Assembly (NCBI GenBank): GCA_047974625.1
Contig: JBKECK010000115.1
Span: 38,869 to 102,868, forward strand
DNA length: 64,000 nt
From: CADEDH01 sp047974625
GTDB lineage: Bacteria > Actinomycetota > Acidimicrobiia > Acidimicrobiales > SZUA-35
Direction of reading: 5' to 3'
The stretch's first letter is position 1. The number at the start of each line of letters is the position of its first letter. Under the pieces are notes generated by a model that ran no database searches, had not been told where the DNA came from, and saw nothing but the letters and a program-made list of their open reading frames with translations. This document shows, piece by piece, positions 1 to 8,951 of this stretch. A program made the position numbers and the translations under genes.

Positions 1-2
1 CG

Positions 3-488
3 GCCGACGGGTGGGTGTGCGTACTCCCCTACAGCGACGAAAACTGGCGGGACTTCTTCACCCTGGCCGGCCGGCCGGACCTGGCCGCCGACGAACGGTT
101 CACCACCATTAACGGCCGGGTGGAGCACGTCGACGCCCTCTACGGGGAGCTCGACGACATCATCGGCTCCCGCGCCACGGCCGAGTGGTTGAAACTCTGC
201 GACGAACGGTCGATCCCAGCCGCGCCGGTCAACGATCTGGAGCACCTGGAGCAGGATCCCCACTTCGACGCCGTCGGCCTGTTCCAGCACCACCAGCACC
301 CCACCGAGGGCGCGTACCGGGTGGTCAAGGACCCGGTGCGCTTCGCCTCCGGCTCTCCGGGCGTCTACCGCCACCCACCCCACCTGGGCCAGGACGCGGT
401 GGATCTGCTCACCGAGCTCGGCTACGACCAGGACCGGATCGACGGCGTGGTCGGGTCCGACGACCCGGCCGGCGGGGTCCCGGGCTGA
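3..488 (+). CDS. CaiB/BaiF-type CoA-transferase (class III), C-terminal part
   Basis: The gene enters from outside the window; the reading frame is open from base 3 and ends at TGA 486-488. The visible 161 residues start with an ADGWV segment and continue through WRDFFTLAGRPDLAADERF and RSIPAAPVNDLEHLEQDP, the usual C-terminal landmarks of family III CoA-transferases, which move CoA between acyl-CoAs and free acids. The catalytic Asp lies in the missing N-terminal half, so the substrate cannot be judged. The last residues (GSDDPAGGVPG) form a short unstructured tail. Family assignment is confident; the specific acyl substrate is unknown. Confidence 0.85.
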   Translation, partial: ADGWVCVLPYSDENWRDFFTLAGRPDLAADERFTTINGRVEHVDALYGELDDIIGSRATAEWLKLCDERSIPAAPVNDLEHLEQDPHFDAVGLFQHHQHPTEGAYRVVKDPVRFASGSPGVYRHPPHLGQDAVDLLTELGYDQDRIDGVVGSDDPAGGVPG

Positions 489-603
489 ACCCGAGGCCGG
501 GCCGCGGACCACTACCATGAATCCCTACGAGTAGGACCCGGTACGTCGGGCCCCGTTCGATCCCTCCCCGGGGCGATGGGGTTGATGACCCGAAAGGGGG
601 GCA

Positions 604-2691
604 GTGAGCGGCACCGACCGGCAGGACCAGACCCGCGGCTCGGCCTCCACCACGTACCCCGCCGCGTCGCCGGGTCGCCACACGGCCACCACCGGCCCGG
701 CCGCCCCGCTCGAACCGGGCGACGACACCGCGGCGGCCGGCACGGCGGCCGTCCTGACCGCCCCCATCACCCAGGGCGGGGCCCCGGTCCGCCCCGCCGA
801 CCCGGACGGCACCGAGGTCCTCCCGATCGAGCACGACACCGAGGTCGGCGACCCGCCGACCCGAACCCAACCTGTGGTCCCCGACCTGTCCCGGCTCGAC
901 CCCGAGATCGGTCGGGTCACCGTCGCTGTCCCCCCGGACAGGCCCGATCGCGGCGACCCCAAGGCCGGCCCAGGCTCCGACCCCACCGGCGGTCCACCCG
1001 CCGAGCCGGCCTCCGACCATGCCGCCCACCCGCCGTGGACCGCTGCCACTTCCGGCACCCCGCCCGCCCGAGACCGCGCCGCCGCACCTAGCCCTGGCAC
1101 CACCACGACGCCCGACGCCGACACGGCCGGTACCGAGCCGGACCCGACCGTCGCCGCTGGGTCCGGCACCGACCCCGAGCCCAGCACGGTGGCCATGCCC
1201 GGCCCCGACCGGGCGACAACCGGGACGCATCGGTCTCCGGGGGCGGCCGCCCCGGCCCGGCACATCGGGCGCTACCAGATCGTCCGGCGGATCGGGGTGG
1301 GCGGATTCGCCACCGTATACGCGGCCATCGACCCCCAGCTCGACGACCAGGTGGCGGTGAAGGTCCTGGCCGAGAACCACGCCGCCGAGCCCGAGCTGCG
1401 CCGGCGCTTCATCTCCGAAGCCCAGCTGGCCCGGCGGGTGGGGAACGACCGCCTGATCGGGGTGTTCGATCTGGGCGAGACCGAGGACGACCGCCCCTAC
1501 GTGGTCATGGAACTGGCCGATCGGGGCAGTCTCCGGAACCGGATCGACTACACCCCCGAGGTGGGGTTGGCCGACGTGATGCGCCTGGTCACCGAGCTCG
1601 GGGCCTGTATGGAGGCCATTCACGCCCGAGGGGTGATCCACCGCGACCTGAAGCCCCGGAACCTCCTGCTCCGCACCACCTCGAGCGCCTCCCGGGGTCG
1701 ACCGCCCCGGGAGCGGCGGCTCCTCACCGACGACGAGCGCCTCGTCCTGGCCGACTTCGGCCTGGCCCGCGACATCTCCGACGGCGCCTCCGGGCTGACC
1801 ATCGGCGGCGGTACCGCCGGCTACATGGCTCCCGAGCAGGCCGACCAGGCGGGAAGTCCCGACCATCGGGCCGATCTCTACGCCGCCACCATGGTGGTGG
1901 CCGAGGTGATCACCGGTGACCATCCGCAACGACTGTCCCTGGCCACCGCCCCCATCCCTACCCGTCTCCGGGCCGCCCTCGAGCGGGGCACCGCGCTGGA
2001 GCGGGATCGGCGTCCGGATTCGGCGGTGGAGTGGCGGGCCATGCTCCTCGACGCCCTGACCGATGGCCTGACCGTCCCCGAAACGGCGCCCGAGGTGAGC
2101 GTTCCCCCCGGGGCCGGGGCCCCGACCGCGCCGGGCCCGGCGGTGGCCGCTGGCCCACCACCCACCGCCCCCGTGGCAGTGGCGGCCGCGGATGCCGCAC
2201 CGCCGCTCGCCCAGGCCCGGATCCCGACCGCTCCCGTGGCCGTGGCGGTCCCCGCCGCCGCAGCGCCGCCCGCCCACGCCCGGATCCCGACCGCGCCGAT
2301 ACCCGGCTCAGCCCCGGCCAGCACCCCGGCGGCGGCACCGGTGCGGACGGCCCGTCCTCCCGCCTACGGGTACGATCCCGAGCTCCAGCACCGCATCCAC
2401 CACGCCACCGAGCGTGAGCACCGCCGCTACAACCGGCGGCTCCGTCGCCGCCAGCGCCGCCACCGGATCGCCAACATGGTCACCACGGTGATCCGGGCCG
2501 TGGTCGGCTTCGTGGTGACGGCGGCCATCGCCCACGCCCTCTTGGCGGAGCGCCTCGATCTGAACCTCTGGCCCCCGCTGGACGTCACCGGCTGGCCCAT
2601 CAACGCCCGCCTGCTGTTCATGCTCGCCGGCCTGTTCGGTCTGCTGGTGGGCCCGGCCGTGGTGCCCTTCCCCCGCTACTACCGCAGATAG
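604..2691 (+). CDS. Membrane-anchored Ser/Thr protein kinase
   Basis: A GTG start follows an AAAGGGGGG ribosome-binding site (592-600), giving 695 residues. Residues 1 to about 220 are a Pro/Ala/Thr-rich, probably disordered region. The kinase domain runs from about 223 to 485: Gly loop GVGGFATV, VAVK lysine at about 253, HRDLKPRN with the catalytic Asp at about 348, DFG at about 384 and APEQ in the activation segment. All Hanks-type catalytic residues are present, so it should be active. A second Ala/Pro-rich linker carries an imperfect repeat of the type ARIPTAPVAVA. The C-terminus has two hydrophobic segments (about 625-650 and 667-688) that would anchor it in the membrane with the kinase in the cytoplasm. 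There is no PASTA sensor, so it is not a standard PknB. The signal and targets are unknown. Confidence 0.9.
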   Translation: MSGTDRQDQTRGSASTTYPAASPGRHTATTGPAAPLEPGDDTAAAGTAAVLTAPITQGGAPVRPADPDGTEVLPIEHDTEVGDPPTRTQPVVPDLSRLDPEIGRVTVAVPPDRPDRGDPKAGPGSDPTGGPPAEPASDHAAHPPWTAATSGTPPARDRAAAPSPGTTTTPDADTAGTEPDPTVAAGSGTDPEPSTVAMPGPDRATTGTHRSPGAAAPARHIGRYQIVRRIGVGGFATVYAAIDPQLDDQVAVKVLAENHAAEPELRRRFISEAQLARRVGNDRLIGVFDLGETEDDRPYVVMELADRGSLRNRIDYTPEVGLADVMRLVTELGACMEAIHARGVIHRDLKPRNLLLRTTSSASRGRPPRERRLLTDDERLVLADFGLARDISDGASGLTIGGGTAGYMAPEQADQAGSPDHRADLYAATMVVAEVITGDHPQRLSLATAPIPTRLRAALERGTALERDRRPDSAVEWRAMLLDALTDGLTVPETAPEVSVPPGAGAPTAPGPAVAAGPPPTAPVAVAAADAAPPLAQARIPTAPVAVAVPAAAAPPAHARIPTAPIPGSAPASTPAAAPVRTARPPAYGYDPELQHRIHHATEREHRRYNRRLRRRQRRHRIANMVTTVIRAVVGFVVTAAIAHALLAERLDLNLWPPLDVTGWPINARLLFMLAGLFGLLVGPAVVPFPRYYRR

Positions 2692-2791
2692 GCCCGACGG
2701 CGTCCAGCCCCACGGGACGGAGGGGCCGTCGCGGGCCGCTATCAGCCGGGGCGACGGGGCCGGAAGCGCCGCTGACCCGACCGGGAGGGGT

Positions 2792-3079
2792 TCAGACCCC
2801 GTCGACGAGCACCATCTGCACGTCGGCGGCCCCGCTCCGGACCTCCCGCGCCTCGCCGTATTCGGGCGATGACGCGAACGCCCGGGCGGCCTCGAGATCG
2901 GGGAACTCGACGATCACCACCCGTCGGGACTCGTCCTCGCCTTCGACGGTCTCGGTGGCACCACCCCGGACCAGGAATTTCCCCCCGTAGGCGGCCACCG
3001 CCCCCGGGCTGAGCTTCTTGTAGTCCTCGTAACGCTCGGGGTCGGTGACGTGAACCCGGACGACGCAATAGGCAGTCAT
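2792..3079 (-). CDS. DUF1330 family small protein
   Basis: A 95-residue protein starting at ATG 3079 behind a GAGGAGG ribosome-binding site. It has the one-domain ferredoxin-like (dimeric alpha/beta barrel) pattern of DUF1330: YCVVRVHVTDPERYEDYKK, then GGKFLVRGG, RRVVIVEFPDLEAARAF and SPEY. Members are small cytoplasmic proteins with no firmly established reaction. It stands alone, convergent to the kinase upstream and divergent from the MFS gene. Confidence 0.85.
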   Translation of the reverse strand: MTAYCVVRVHVTDPERYEDYKKLSPGAVAAYGGKFLVRGGATETVEGEDESRRVVIVEFPDLEAARAFASSPEYGEAREVRSGAADVQMVLVDGV

Positions 3080-3235
3080 GGCTCCTCCTCGCCGCCCACA
3101 CTAGACACAGGCCACGCCCGGCGCATCGGACCGCCCGCGCCGTGCCGGGACCAACCCGGTGGACCGACCAGGTCACGGGGGTGATTCGACCCCTGACGGC
3201 CGCCGGGCATCCGGCCAGGACTAGCCTCGACATGA

Positions 3236-4504
3236 GTGTCCAAGCTTGTGCCCGCCCGCCGGCCCCGCATCGTGGACCCTGTCATCGGGGTGTACGCCAC
3301 CCTCACGGCTTGTCTCGCGGCCGGTTACGGGGTGCTGTTCACCCTGGTCGGCGATTTCCGTGACACGTACGGGATCTCGGAAGCCACGATCGGCCTGATC
3401 ATCGGCGTCGGGTTCATCGCCGGGTTCGCCTCCCAGATCCTGGTCGCCCCCCTGGCCGACCGGGGCCATGTCCGCAAGCTGGTGGCCGGTGGGGTTCTGA
3501 TCAACGCCGCCGGCCTGGTCCTCATGGGCCTGGGCCAGACCACCCTCACCATCATGTCGGGCCGGATCATCTCGGGTCTGGCCATCGGCGCCGCTACCCC
3601 GGCCGTCCGGCGGATCGTCGTGCTGCACGACCGAGAGAACGTGGGCCGCAACCTGGGACGGATCGTCTCGGCCGACGTGTTCGGCTTCGCCGTGGGGCCG
3701 GCCATCTCGGCCGTCCTGGCCGGGCCGTTCGGGCTCGCCTCGCCGTTCCTCGCCGTGGCCGGCCTGAGCTTGCTCGTCCTGGCCGTCACCTGGCCGTTCG
3801 GGGTGGTCGACGAGCCCGGGGGGTCGCACCAACGGTTCGCTGTCGACCTGCTCGGTATCCCCAGCCTCGTGGGGGCCGTTCTCCTCGGCGCCGGCACGTT
3901 CGCCATGATCGGGGCCTTCGACGCCCTGTGGGACCTGGTCAACACCGACCTGGGCACCCCCGGCTGGCTGGCCAACCTGGGGATCACCCTGTTCGCCCTC
4001 CCCCTGGTCATCCTCGGACCCACCGGGGGGCGCCTGGCCCAGACCTTCGGCCCGTTCCGGGTGGCCGGCTACGGCCTGGCCATCGGGACCCTGTTCATGA
4101 CCGCCTACGGCACCGTTCCGTCCGGGATCTGGATCGTCGCCCTCGCCATGGTTCACGCCGTCAACGACGGTCTGACCATGACCGCCCCCGCCGTCGCCAT
4201 CGGGATCTCGGTGCCTATCGACCGGCAGGCGGGCGCCCACGGCCTGCTGGGGGCGGCCGAGGCGTTGACGGCCGGGATCATGGCCATCTTCGCCGGCACC
4301 GTCTACGAGGCCTACGGCCGCGAGGCCGCCTACCTCGGCGCGGCGATCATGATGTTGGCCCTGACCTTCGCCGGTCTGGGCCTGTCGGCGGACCGTTTCC
4401 GGCACCGGTGGTCACCGGCCCGGGCCGGCGCCACCCCGACCCGGATCGTGGTCATGGACGACCGTTCCCGGACCGGGCCCGGCAACCAGGACCGGGCGGC
4501 CTGA
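3236..4504 (+). CDS. Major facilitator superfamily (MFS) transporter
   Basis: 422 residues with about twelve hydrophobic segments. The loop LADRGHVRKLVAGG between segments 2 and 3 matches the MFS signature (G-x-x-x-D-R-x-G-x-R/K), and RIISGLAIGAATPAVRR follows in segment 4/5. The GTG at 3236 is used as start because it precedes the first membrane segment by a normal short basic tail; no strong ribosome-binding site is visible, and the transcript may be leaderless. The last about 35 residues are polar and cytoplasmic. The family is clear, but nothing in the sequence or neighbours names the substrate; a drug or metabolite exporter is likely. Confidence 0.85.
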   Translation: MSKLVPARRPRIVDPVIGVYATLTACLAAGYGVLFTLVGDFRDTYGISEATIGLIIGVGFIAGFASQILVAPLADRGHVRKLVAGGVLINAAGLVLMGLGQTTLTIMSGRIISGLAIGAATPAVRRIVVLHDRENVGRNLGRIVSADVFGFAVGPAISAVLAGPFGLASPFLAVAGLSLLVLAVTWPFGVVDEPGGSHQRFAVDLLGIPSLVGAVLLGAGTFAMIGAFDALWDLVNTDLGTPGWLANLGITLFALPLVILGPTGGRLAQTFGPFRVAGYGLAIGTLFMTAYGTVPSGIWIVALAMVHAVNDGLTMTAPAVAIGISVPIDRQAGAHGLLGAAEALTAGIMAIFAGTVYEAYGREAAYLGAAIMMLALTFAGLGLSADRFRHRWSPARAGATPTRIVVMDDRSRTGPGNQDRAA

Positions 4505-4524
4505 CCTCACCCACCCATTGTCGA

Positions 4525-4563
4525 GGCCGGCCGGGACCGACCGCCGCGCCGTCCCGACCGGCC
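4525..4563. terminator. Putative bidirectional terminator hairpin
   Basis: The arms 4525-4537 and 4551-4563 pair over 13 bp with one mismatch (GGCCGGCCGGGAC against GTCCCGACCGGCC). The hairpin sits between the ends of two convergent genes, the MFS transporter and the anti-sigma factor. There is no U tract, as is common in high-GC actinobacteria. Confidence 0.5.
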
Positions 4564-4592
4564 CGGGCACCATCCCCCGGCTCAGTACGACC

Positions 4593-6965
4593 TCATCCGC
4601 CGGTTGGCGGCGGGTGCAGGATGGGCACAACGTTGACACAGCCGGATGACCACCCGTCGTACAGCTCAGCCGACAGCTCATCGAGGTCGACGTCGGGTCG
4701 GGGCGCCGGGTTGTCGACCCCCTCGACCGGGTTGCCGTCGATATCGACCACGTCGATCCAGTAACAGGCCCCCTGATTGAAGGCCCGTTCCAACCATAGG
4801 TTTCCGTCCACTAGGGCCACCGCGTCGGTGTATATCCAGCTGCCGTCGATTCCGGTGATCGTCCGCCGGTCGATGGTGACCGCCTCGGCCGGATCGAGAC
4901 CGTCGGTGCCCAACGGTTGGATGACGATGGAGAGCTCGCCGGCCGGTTCGTTACCCAGCTCGAACTCGATGTGCTCCCACACCACGGCCGGCCGGTCTCC
5001 GTACCTGATGGTGCCGAGCAGGACGTTCTGCACCCCTTCCCCCGCCGGGAAGGTGTCGACGACGTCGAAGGGGGCACCGCCGTCCTCGGGCACGTACACG
5101 ATCATCTCCCGACCCAGGTCGGTGAAGGCCTCACCCGGGAAGATCACGTCCGACTCGTCGCCCGCCACCACCGCCTCGTCCGGCTCCTCGGTGGCCGGGG
5201 AGCTCTCGTCCCAGACCCCGATCTCGGTCACGACCGGCACCGGCCCTTCGGGCGCTGAGGCCTCCGGGACGATCACCGCCACCACCGGCACGCCCTTCTC
5301 GTCCCAGCCGCTGAGGGCGATTCCGTTCCCGTCGGACACCCACCGGGCCCCCTCGAGGATCAGCGACCCGGCGACGCCCGGGTCGACCCCGATGTCGAGC
5401 CTGGCGGCGTCGCCGACCGTCTGGTCCGCCGGCAGCACCCCCAGGGAACCGGGCAGTTCGGCTCCTTCGGCCACGAACAGGAGGTCGCCATTGGGCGCGA
5501 AGTCGGCGTCGGTGATCGGCCCGAACCCGGTGAGGGGCTCGGACATGACCGGGGGGCCTCCCCCGGGGTCCGCCTCCACAACGGTGAGGCCGAACGTCCC
5601 GTACACGGCGGCCCGGCTGAAATCACCGTTGAGGGCGGCACCGACGGCCACCACCTCCTGACCGTCGTCGAGGCCGGTGGGCACCGGCACCGTGGTCACG
5701 GCGCCGGCGGCGTCGGTGACGTCCACGACGGGCTCGCCGGCGACCGCGTACACGGAGGCGTTACCGACGAGCTCGGCCAGGAGCACACCGGCCGTCCCGG
5801 GCCGGGTCCTGGTTTCGGAGGCCATGGTCGAGGGGGTGTAGACGAACTGGTATGGGGCCCGGTCGGTTCCGGTGTCGGAGCTGACGGTGACGGTCCGGCC
5901 ATCCGGTGACCAGACCGGCCGGCTCCCGACCCCGACCATCTCGGCCTGCAGATCGACCCCGTCGGGCACCGCCCCGGGCCCGCCGGGGGGAGGCACGGTG
6001 GATGTCTCACGGGAATCGGTGCCGCCCGACCAACTCCCGGTGACCAGGACATCCTGCGCCTCGCAGCCGAAAGTGACCGCGGCCTGGTTGTCGCCTGATC
6101 CGCTCCGGAACGGGACGTAGTCCACCACCGCCAACCCGTCGGGGCTCGTCGGCCCAGACGCCGCCGCGATGGCGCCGGTCGTGGCGAGGGTCCCGTCGAG
6201 CCGGTAGGTGTTGACAGTAAACACCGGACCGTTCTCGCAGCCACCGTCGCCGGCCAGCGGTTCCACCACCAGGAGGCGCTCCTGGTCCGGGGCCACACCG
6301 GCCAGGTACCCACCCCGGAGCGCCGACACCACCGGCCACTGCGCCGTGTAGTCGGGCCGGGTCTCGGCATTGACCGAGGCGCCGGAGGTAACGTCCGCGC
6401 CGGTGGCGCCGTGGCCGGCGTAGGCGGCGGTGGTGTCCCGGGACAACACCGCCGTCCGCCACACCACCGCCCCGCCGAGGACGGCGATCGCGGCGGCCGC
6501 CACAGCCAGCCAGCGGGCCCGACCCGAGCGCGCCCACGCCAGCGAACCTCCGCTGCGGGCATCGCTCAACCGCACGATGCCGTCGACGGAGTCCGAGGCC
6601 GCCTCGGACTCCAGGCCTTCCCAGAATCCAGGACGGTGGTCGGGTACGACGAGGCCGGTCAGGATGCTGCTCACGATCGGGTCACAATCGTCCTCCCGGC
6701 CGGCGGTTTCGTCCCCCCGGCCGTCGTGGTCCCCGACGGGGTGGGGGGTGCGGAGGTGGGGCACCCCCCCGGGAAGGTCGTGGCCGCCGTCTTCGGGCAC
6801 AGAAATCCTGCCTCTGTCGCTGTGATCGGGGGGTCCGGGTCGAGGAGGCTTGGGACGGCCCCCGTTCCGATACCGGCCGTTCGGACCGTCATCGTTCGAC
6901 CGGCGCTCACGGGGGTGAGCGTCGTTGGAATGAGGGTCGTTGGTATGAGGGTCGTGGTCAGGCAT
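4593..6965 (-). CDS. Membrane anti-sigma factor with extracytoplasmic propeller-like domain
   Basis: The start is placed at ATG 6965 because it overlaps the end of the sigma gene by 8 bases, which gives 790 residues; the reading frame stays open further upstream but only as antisense. Residues 1-95 are polar and disordered. A segment at about 100-125 (LTGLVVPDHRPGFWEGLESEA) resembles the short conserved region of actinobacterial anti-sigma proteins. One membrane segment lies at about 150-172 (WLAVAAAAIAVLGGAVVW). The remaining about 600 residues are extracytoplasmic and contain TolB/WD-like strands such as SPDGRTVTVSS, DADFAPNGDLLFVA and GARWVSDGNGIALSG, suggesting a beta-propeller sensor. 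It is expected to hold the adjacent ECF sigma factor inactive. The signal is unknown; the anti-sigma role is inferred from coupling, topology and the short motif. Confidence 0.7.
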   Translation of the reverse strand: MPDHDPHTNDPHSNDAHPRERRSNDDGPNGRYRNGGRPKPPRPGPPDHSDRGRISVPEDGGHDLPGGVPHLRTPHPVGDHDGRGDETAGREDDCDPIVSSILTGLVVPDHRPGFWEGLESEAASDSVDGIVRLSDARSGGSLAWARSGRARWLAVAAAAIAVLGGAVVWRTAVLSRDTTAAYAGHGATGADVTSGASVNAETRPDYTAQWPVVSALRGGYLAGVAPDQERLLVVEPLAGDGGCENGPVFTVNTYRLDGTLATTGAIAAASGPTSPDGLAVVDYVPFRSGSGDNQAAVTFGCEAQDVLVTGSWSGGTDSRETSTVPPPGGPGAVPDGVDLQAEMVGVGSRPVWSPDGRTVTVSSDTGTDRAPYQFVYTPSTMASETRTRPGTAGVLLAELVGNASVYAVAGEPVVDVTDAAGAVTTVPVPTGLDDGQEVVAVGAALNGDFSRAAVYGTFGLTVVEADPGGGPPVMSEPLTGFGPITDADFAPNGDLLFVAEGAELPGSLGVLPADQTVGDAARLDIGVDPGVAGSLILEGARWVSDGNGIALSGWDEKGVPVVAVIVPEASAPEGPVPVVTEIGVWDESSPATEEPDEAVVAGDESDVIFPGEAFTDLGREMIVYVPEDGGAPFDVVDTFPAGEGVQNVLLGTIRYGDRPAVVWEHIEFELGNEPAGELSIVIQPLGTDGLDPAEAVTIDRRTITGIDGSWIYTDAVALVDGNLWLERAFNQGACYWIDVVDIDGNPVEGVDNPAPRPDVDLDELSAELYDGWSSGCVNVVPILHPPPTGG

Positions 6966-7533
6966 GGTCGGTCCTCCCACAGGTCGGGTAGCCGAGCGTG
7001 CTACGGAGCGCGGCCCGGGCCCGCGAGACCCGGGAGGCGAGTGTCCCGACCGGTACGCCGACGATGTCGGCCGCGTCGGCGAAGGTGAATCCCTGCATGT
7101 CGACGAGGACCACGGCGGCACGCTGATCGGGCGAGAGCCGATCGAGGGCGGCCTCGACCGTGTCACGGTCGCCGATCCGGTTGGTCGAGTCCGAGACGAC
7201 GAGTTCGTCGTGGTAGGCGACCTGGCCGAAGTCGGTCGGCTCGAACCGGCCCCGTCGTCGGATCTCGTCGATACATGTCCGGTAGACGATCGAGTGCAGC
7301 CAGGTGGAGAACCTGGAGCGGCCCTCGAACGAGCCGAACTCGCGGAAGGCCTTCAGATAGGCGATCTGGAGGGCGTCGTCCATCTCGTCCCGGTCCCGCA
7401 GGATCGAATAGGCCAGGGCGCGCATCTGGGGGTCCGCCTCGATCAGCAGCCGGGAGAAGGTCTCAGCGAGCGGCGGCCCCTGGTTCTTGGTCGTTGACCG
7501 CTGTCGACGGTCGATCACGCTCGCTCCACGCAC
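6958..7533 (-). CDS. ECF-type RNA polymerase sigma factor
   Basis: 191 residues from a GTG at 7533. Region 2 is visible from about residue 30 (RDRDEMDDALQIAYLKAF, then GRSRFSTWLHSIVYRTCIDEIRRR for -10 recognition). Region 4 follows at about 125-185 (LDRLSPDQRAAVVLVDMQGF and VGVPVGTLASRVSRARAALR) and carries the helix-turn-helix for the -35 element. The spacing and absence of regions 1 and 3 define the ECF group. It is translationally coupled (8-base overlap) to the large membrane anti-sigma gene downstream, so the two form a signal-transduction pair. Target promoters are unknown; no obvious copy of an autoregulatory promoter could be recognised upstream. Confidence 0.9.
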   Translation of the reverse strand: MRGASVIDRRQRSTTKNQGPPLAETFSRLLIEADPQMRALAYSILRDRDEMDDALQIAYLKAFREFGSFEGRSRFSTWLHSIVYRTCIDEIRRRGRFEPTDFGQVAYHDELVVSDSTNRIGDRDTVEAALDRLSPDQRAAVVLVDMQGFTFADAADIVGVPVGTLASRVSRARAALRSTLGYPTCGRTDHA

Positions 7534-7772
7534 ACCAACTCAGACGGGGGACGGCCCCCCATTTATCCATGGAACCGAGAATCCGCCTGCAGGGGGTTCG
7601 CCCCCGACCCCACCCGTCGACTCCGTCGGTGCTCGACGTCGGGTCTGAAGCGCGAAACCGGCGTACCGCCCCGCCCACTGTACTCACCAGGGCCGCCGTC
7701 GGATCCCTTCCACCGTCGCCGAGGGCCGGACCGCCCCCTGACCGCCTGGTTGCCAGGATCTACGCTGGCGCC

Positions 7773-8561
7773 ATGCCGCTCGTGCTCGACCGCTACCCGG
7801 ACATCACCTACCACGCCAATCAGGCCGGGTCCATGGCGGCCGATGACCTCGACGAGGTGCGTCGGCTCCGCCAATGGGAGGTGGCGATCGGCTACCGCAT
7901 CTTCGCCGCCCTGCGATGGGGGCAGCTCGGCGACGGCCACATCACAGCGCGCGACCCGGAACGCCCCGACCACTTCTGGGTCCTGGGCTACGGCATCCCG
8001 TTCGGCCAGGCCACGGTGGCCAACCTGTCGCTGATCGCCCCGGACGGTCGGGTGGTGGAGGGGGCGGCCGCCGGGGGCGTCAACACCGCGGCGTACAACA
8101 TCCATTGGCCGGTGCTCGACGCCCGTCCCGACGTGGTGTCGGCCGCCCACGCCCATACCCAGTTCGGGACGCCGTGGTCGGCCAACGTGGCCCCCTTCCA
8201 GCCGATCACCCAGGAGTCCTGCACCTTCGTCTTCGACCAGTCCCTCTACGCGGGAACCGATCTGGAGGTCATTTCCACCGACGGGGGTCGGGCCATCGCG
8301 GCCGCGTTGGGCCCGAACCGGCTGTGCATCCTGCGCAATCACGGCCTCCTCACAGCGGCCGATTCTCCCGCTCAGGCGGTCGGCCTGTTCGTCACGGCTG
8401 AACGAGTCGCCGAGGCCCACGTCAAGGCCCCCCACGCCCAACCCATCCCCGACGAGGACGCCAAGGCCGTGTCGGCCAATCTGGGCGTGGAGTCAATCGG
8501 CTGGCGGGCGTTCCAGTGGCTGGCCCGCGAACTTGTCCCCGACCCGTCCGTGGTGCTCTAG
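7773..8561 (+). CDS. Class II aldolase/adducin family protein
   Basis: 262 residues from ATG 7773; the frame is open further upstream but lacks family similarity there. The fold is recognisable from RLRQWEVAIGYRIFAALRWG, GDGHITARDP, HAHTQFG (His126 and His128, zinc ligands) and RNHGLLT (third zinc His at about 190). These are the zinc-binding elements of class II aldolases such as fuculose-phosphate aldolase. In many actinobacteria members of this branch act on other hydroxy acids or ketones, so the substrate is open. It is monocistronic and followed by an inverted repeat that may terminate transcription. Confidence 0.85.
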   Translation: MPLVLDRYPDITYHANQAGSMAADDLDEVRRLRQWEVAIGYRIFAALRWGQLGDGHITARDPERPDHFWVLGYGIPFGQATVANLSLIAPDGRVVEGAAAGGVNTAAYNIHWPVLDARPDVVSAAHAHTQFGTPWSANVAPFQPITQESCTFVFDQSLYAGTDLEVISTDGGRAIAAALGPNRLCILRNHGLLTAADSPAQAVGLFVTAERVAEAHVKAPHAQPIPDEDAKAVSANLGVESIGWRAFQWLARELVPDPSVVL

Positions 8562-8608
8562 ACGGACATAAACATCCACTCGCGTCAGGAACCGAAGCGG
8601 GCTGCGAT

Positions 8609-8647
8609 TGAACCGCCCTGGGTCTGGTGATGGCTCAGGGTGGTTCA
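8609..8647. terminator. Inverted repeat after the aldolase-like gene
   Basis: Arms 8609-8620 and 8636-8647 pair over 12 bp with one mismatch (TGAACCGCCCTG against CAGGGTGGTTCA). It lies 48 bases after the aldolase stop codon, so a terminator is likely. The right arm recurs as CAGGGTGGTTC at 10000-10010, next to the IS30 element, so it could also be a trace of a transposon end. Confidence 0.4.
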
Positions 8648-8771
8648 GGCCGTTGACAGTTCGTGGTTTCGGCGACGCGACTCCTCACTCGTGCCCGACG
8701 GCTCGGCCTTCGCCCGGGCGTCGTTCGACCGGTCGTTCCTGGCCGCCGGGGGCCGACCGGGCTCCTTGAAT

Positions 8772-8795
8772 GGCGGGGGCGGGGGCGGGGGCGGG
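8772..8795 (+). repeat. G-rich GGGGGC tandem run, possible G-quadruplex
   Basis: Four runs of G separated by single C bases (GGC, then GGGGGC three times, then GGG) satisfy the usual G-quadruplex pattern on the plus strand. It lies in the gene-free segment and has no gene assigned to it. Confidence 0.5.
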
Positions 8796-8899
8796 TATGG
8801 CCGGGGTTCCGGCCTGGTCGGCGGCCGCGACGGCGGCGGGTATCGGCTCACCGCGAACTGAGATGTGAATCACCTTGTCGCGGCGGTTTCTGGGCGCGT

Positions 8900-8933
8900 G
8901 GGGGCGTTGCCCCCGCTCGGGGCGCAGCCCCGA
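8900..8933 (-). repeat. Two tandem perfect hairpins downstream of the IS110 gene
   Basis: GGGGGC-GTT-GCCCCC (8900-8914) is followed two bases later by TCGGGGC-GCA-GCCCCGA (8917-8933). Both have perfect stems and three-base loops. They sit 18 bases past the stop codon of the truncated IS110-type transposase, on its transcribed side. In IS110/IS1111 elements the non-coding ends carry a structured RNA (bridge RNA), so these hairpins may be part of such an end; a simple terminator is the alternative. Confidence 0.45.
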
Positions 8934-8951
8934 AGTCAGGCTGATCGCTGG

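Larger units (their letters stand above)
8562..8951. other. Gene-free segment at the left edge of the mobile island
   Basis: I see no convincing gene in these 390 bases. The segment holds an inverted repeat (8609-8647), a G-rich hexanucleotide run (8772-8795) and two adjacent perfect hairpins (8900-8933), each listed separately. The open frames across it are G/C-biased shadows without a family signature. Confidence 0.6.

Noticed and set aside
8640..8861. Small plus-strand gene with a Gly-rich run
   Set aside because: The frame is open on both strands because of the GGGGGC repeat, has no ribosome-binding site and no family likeness.
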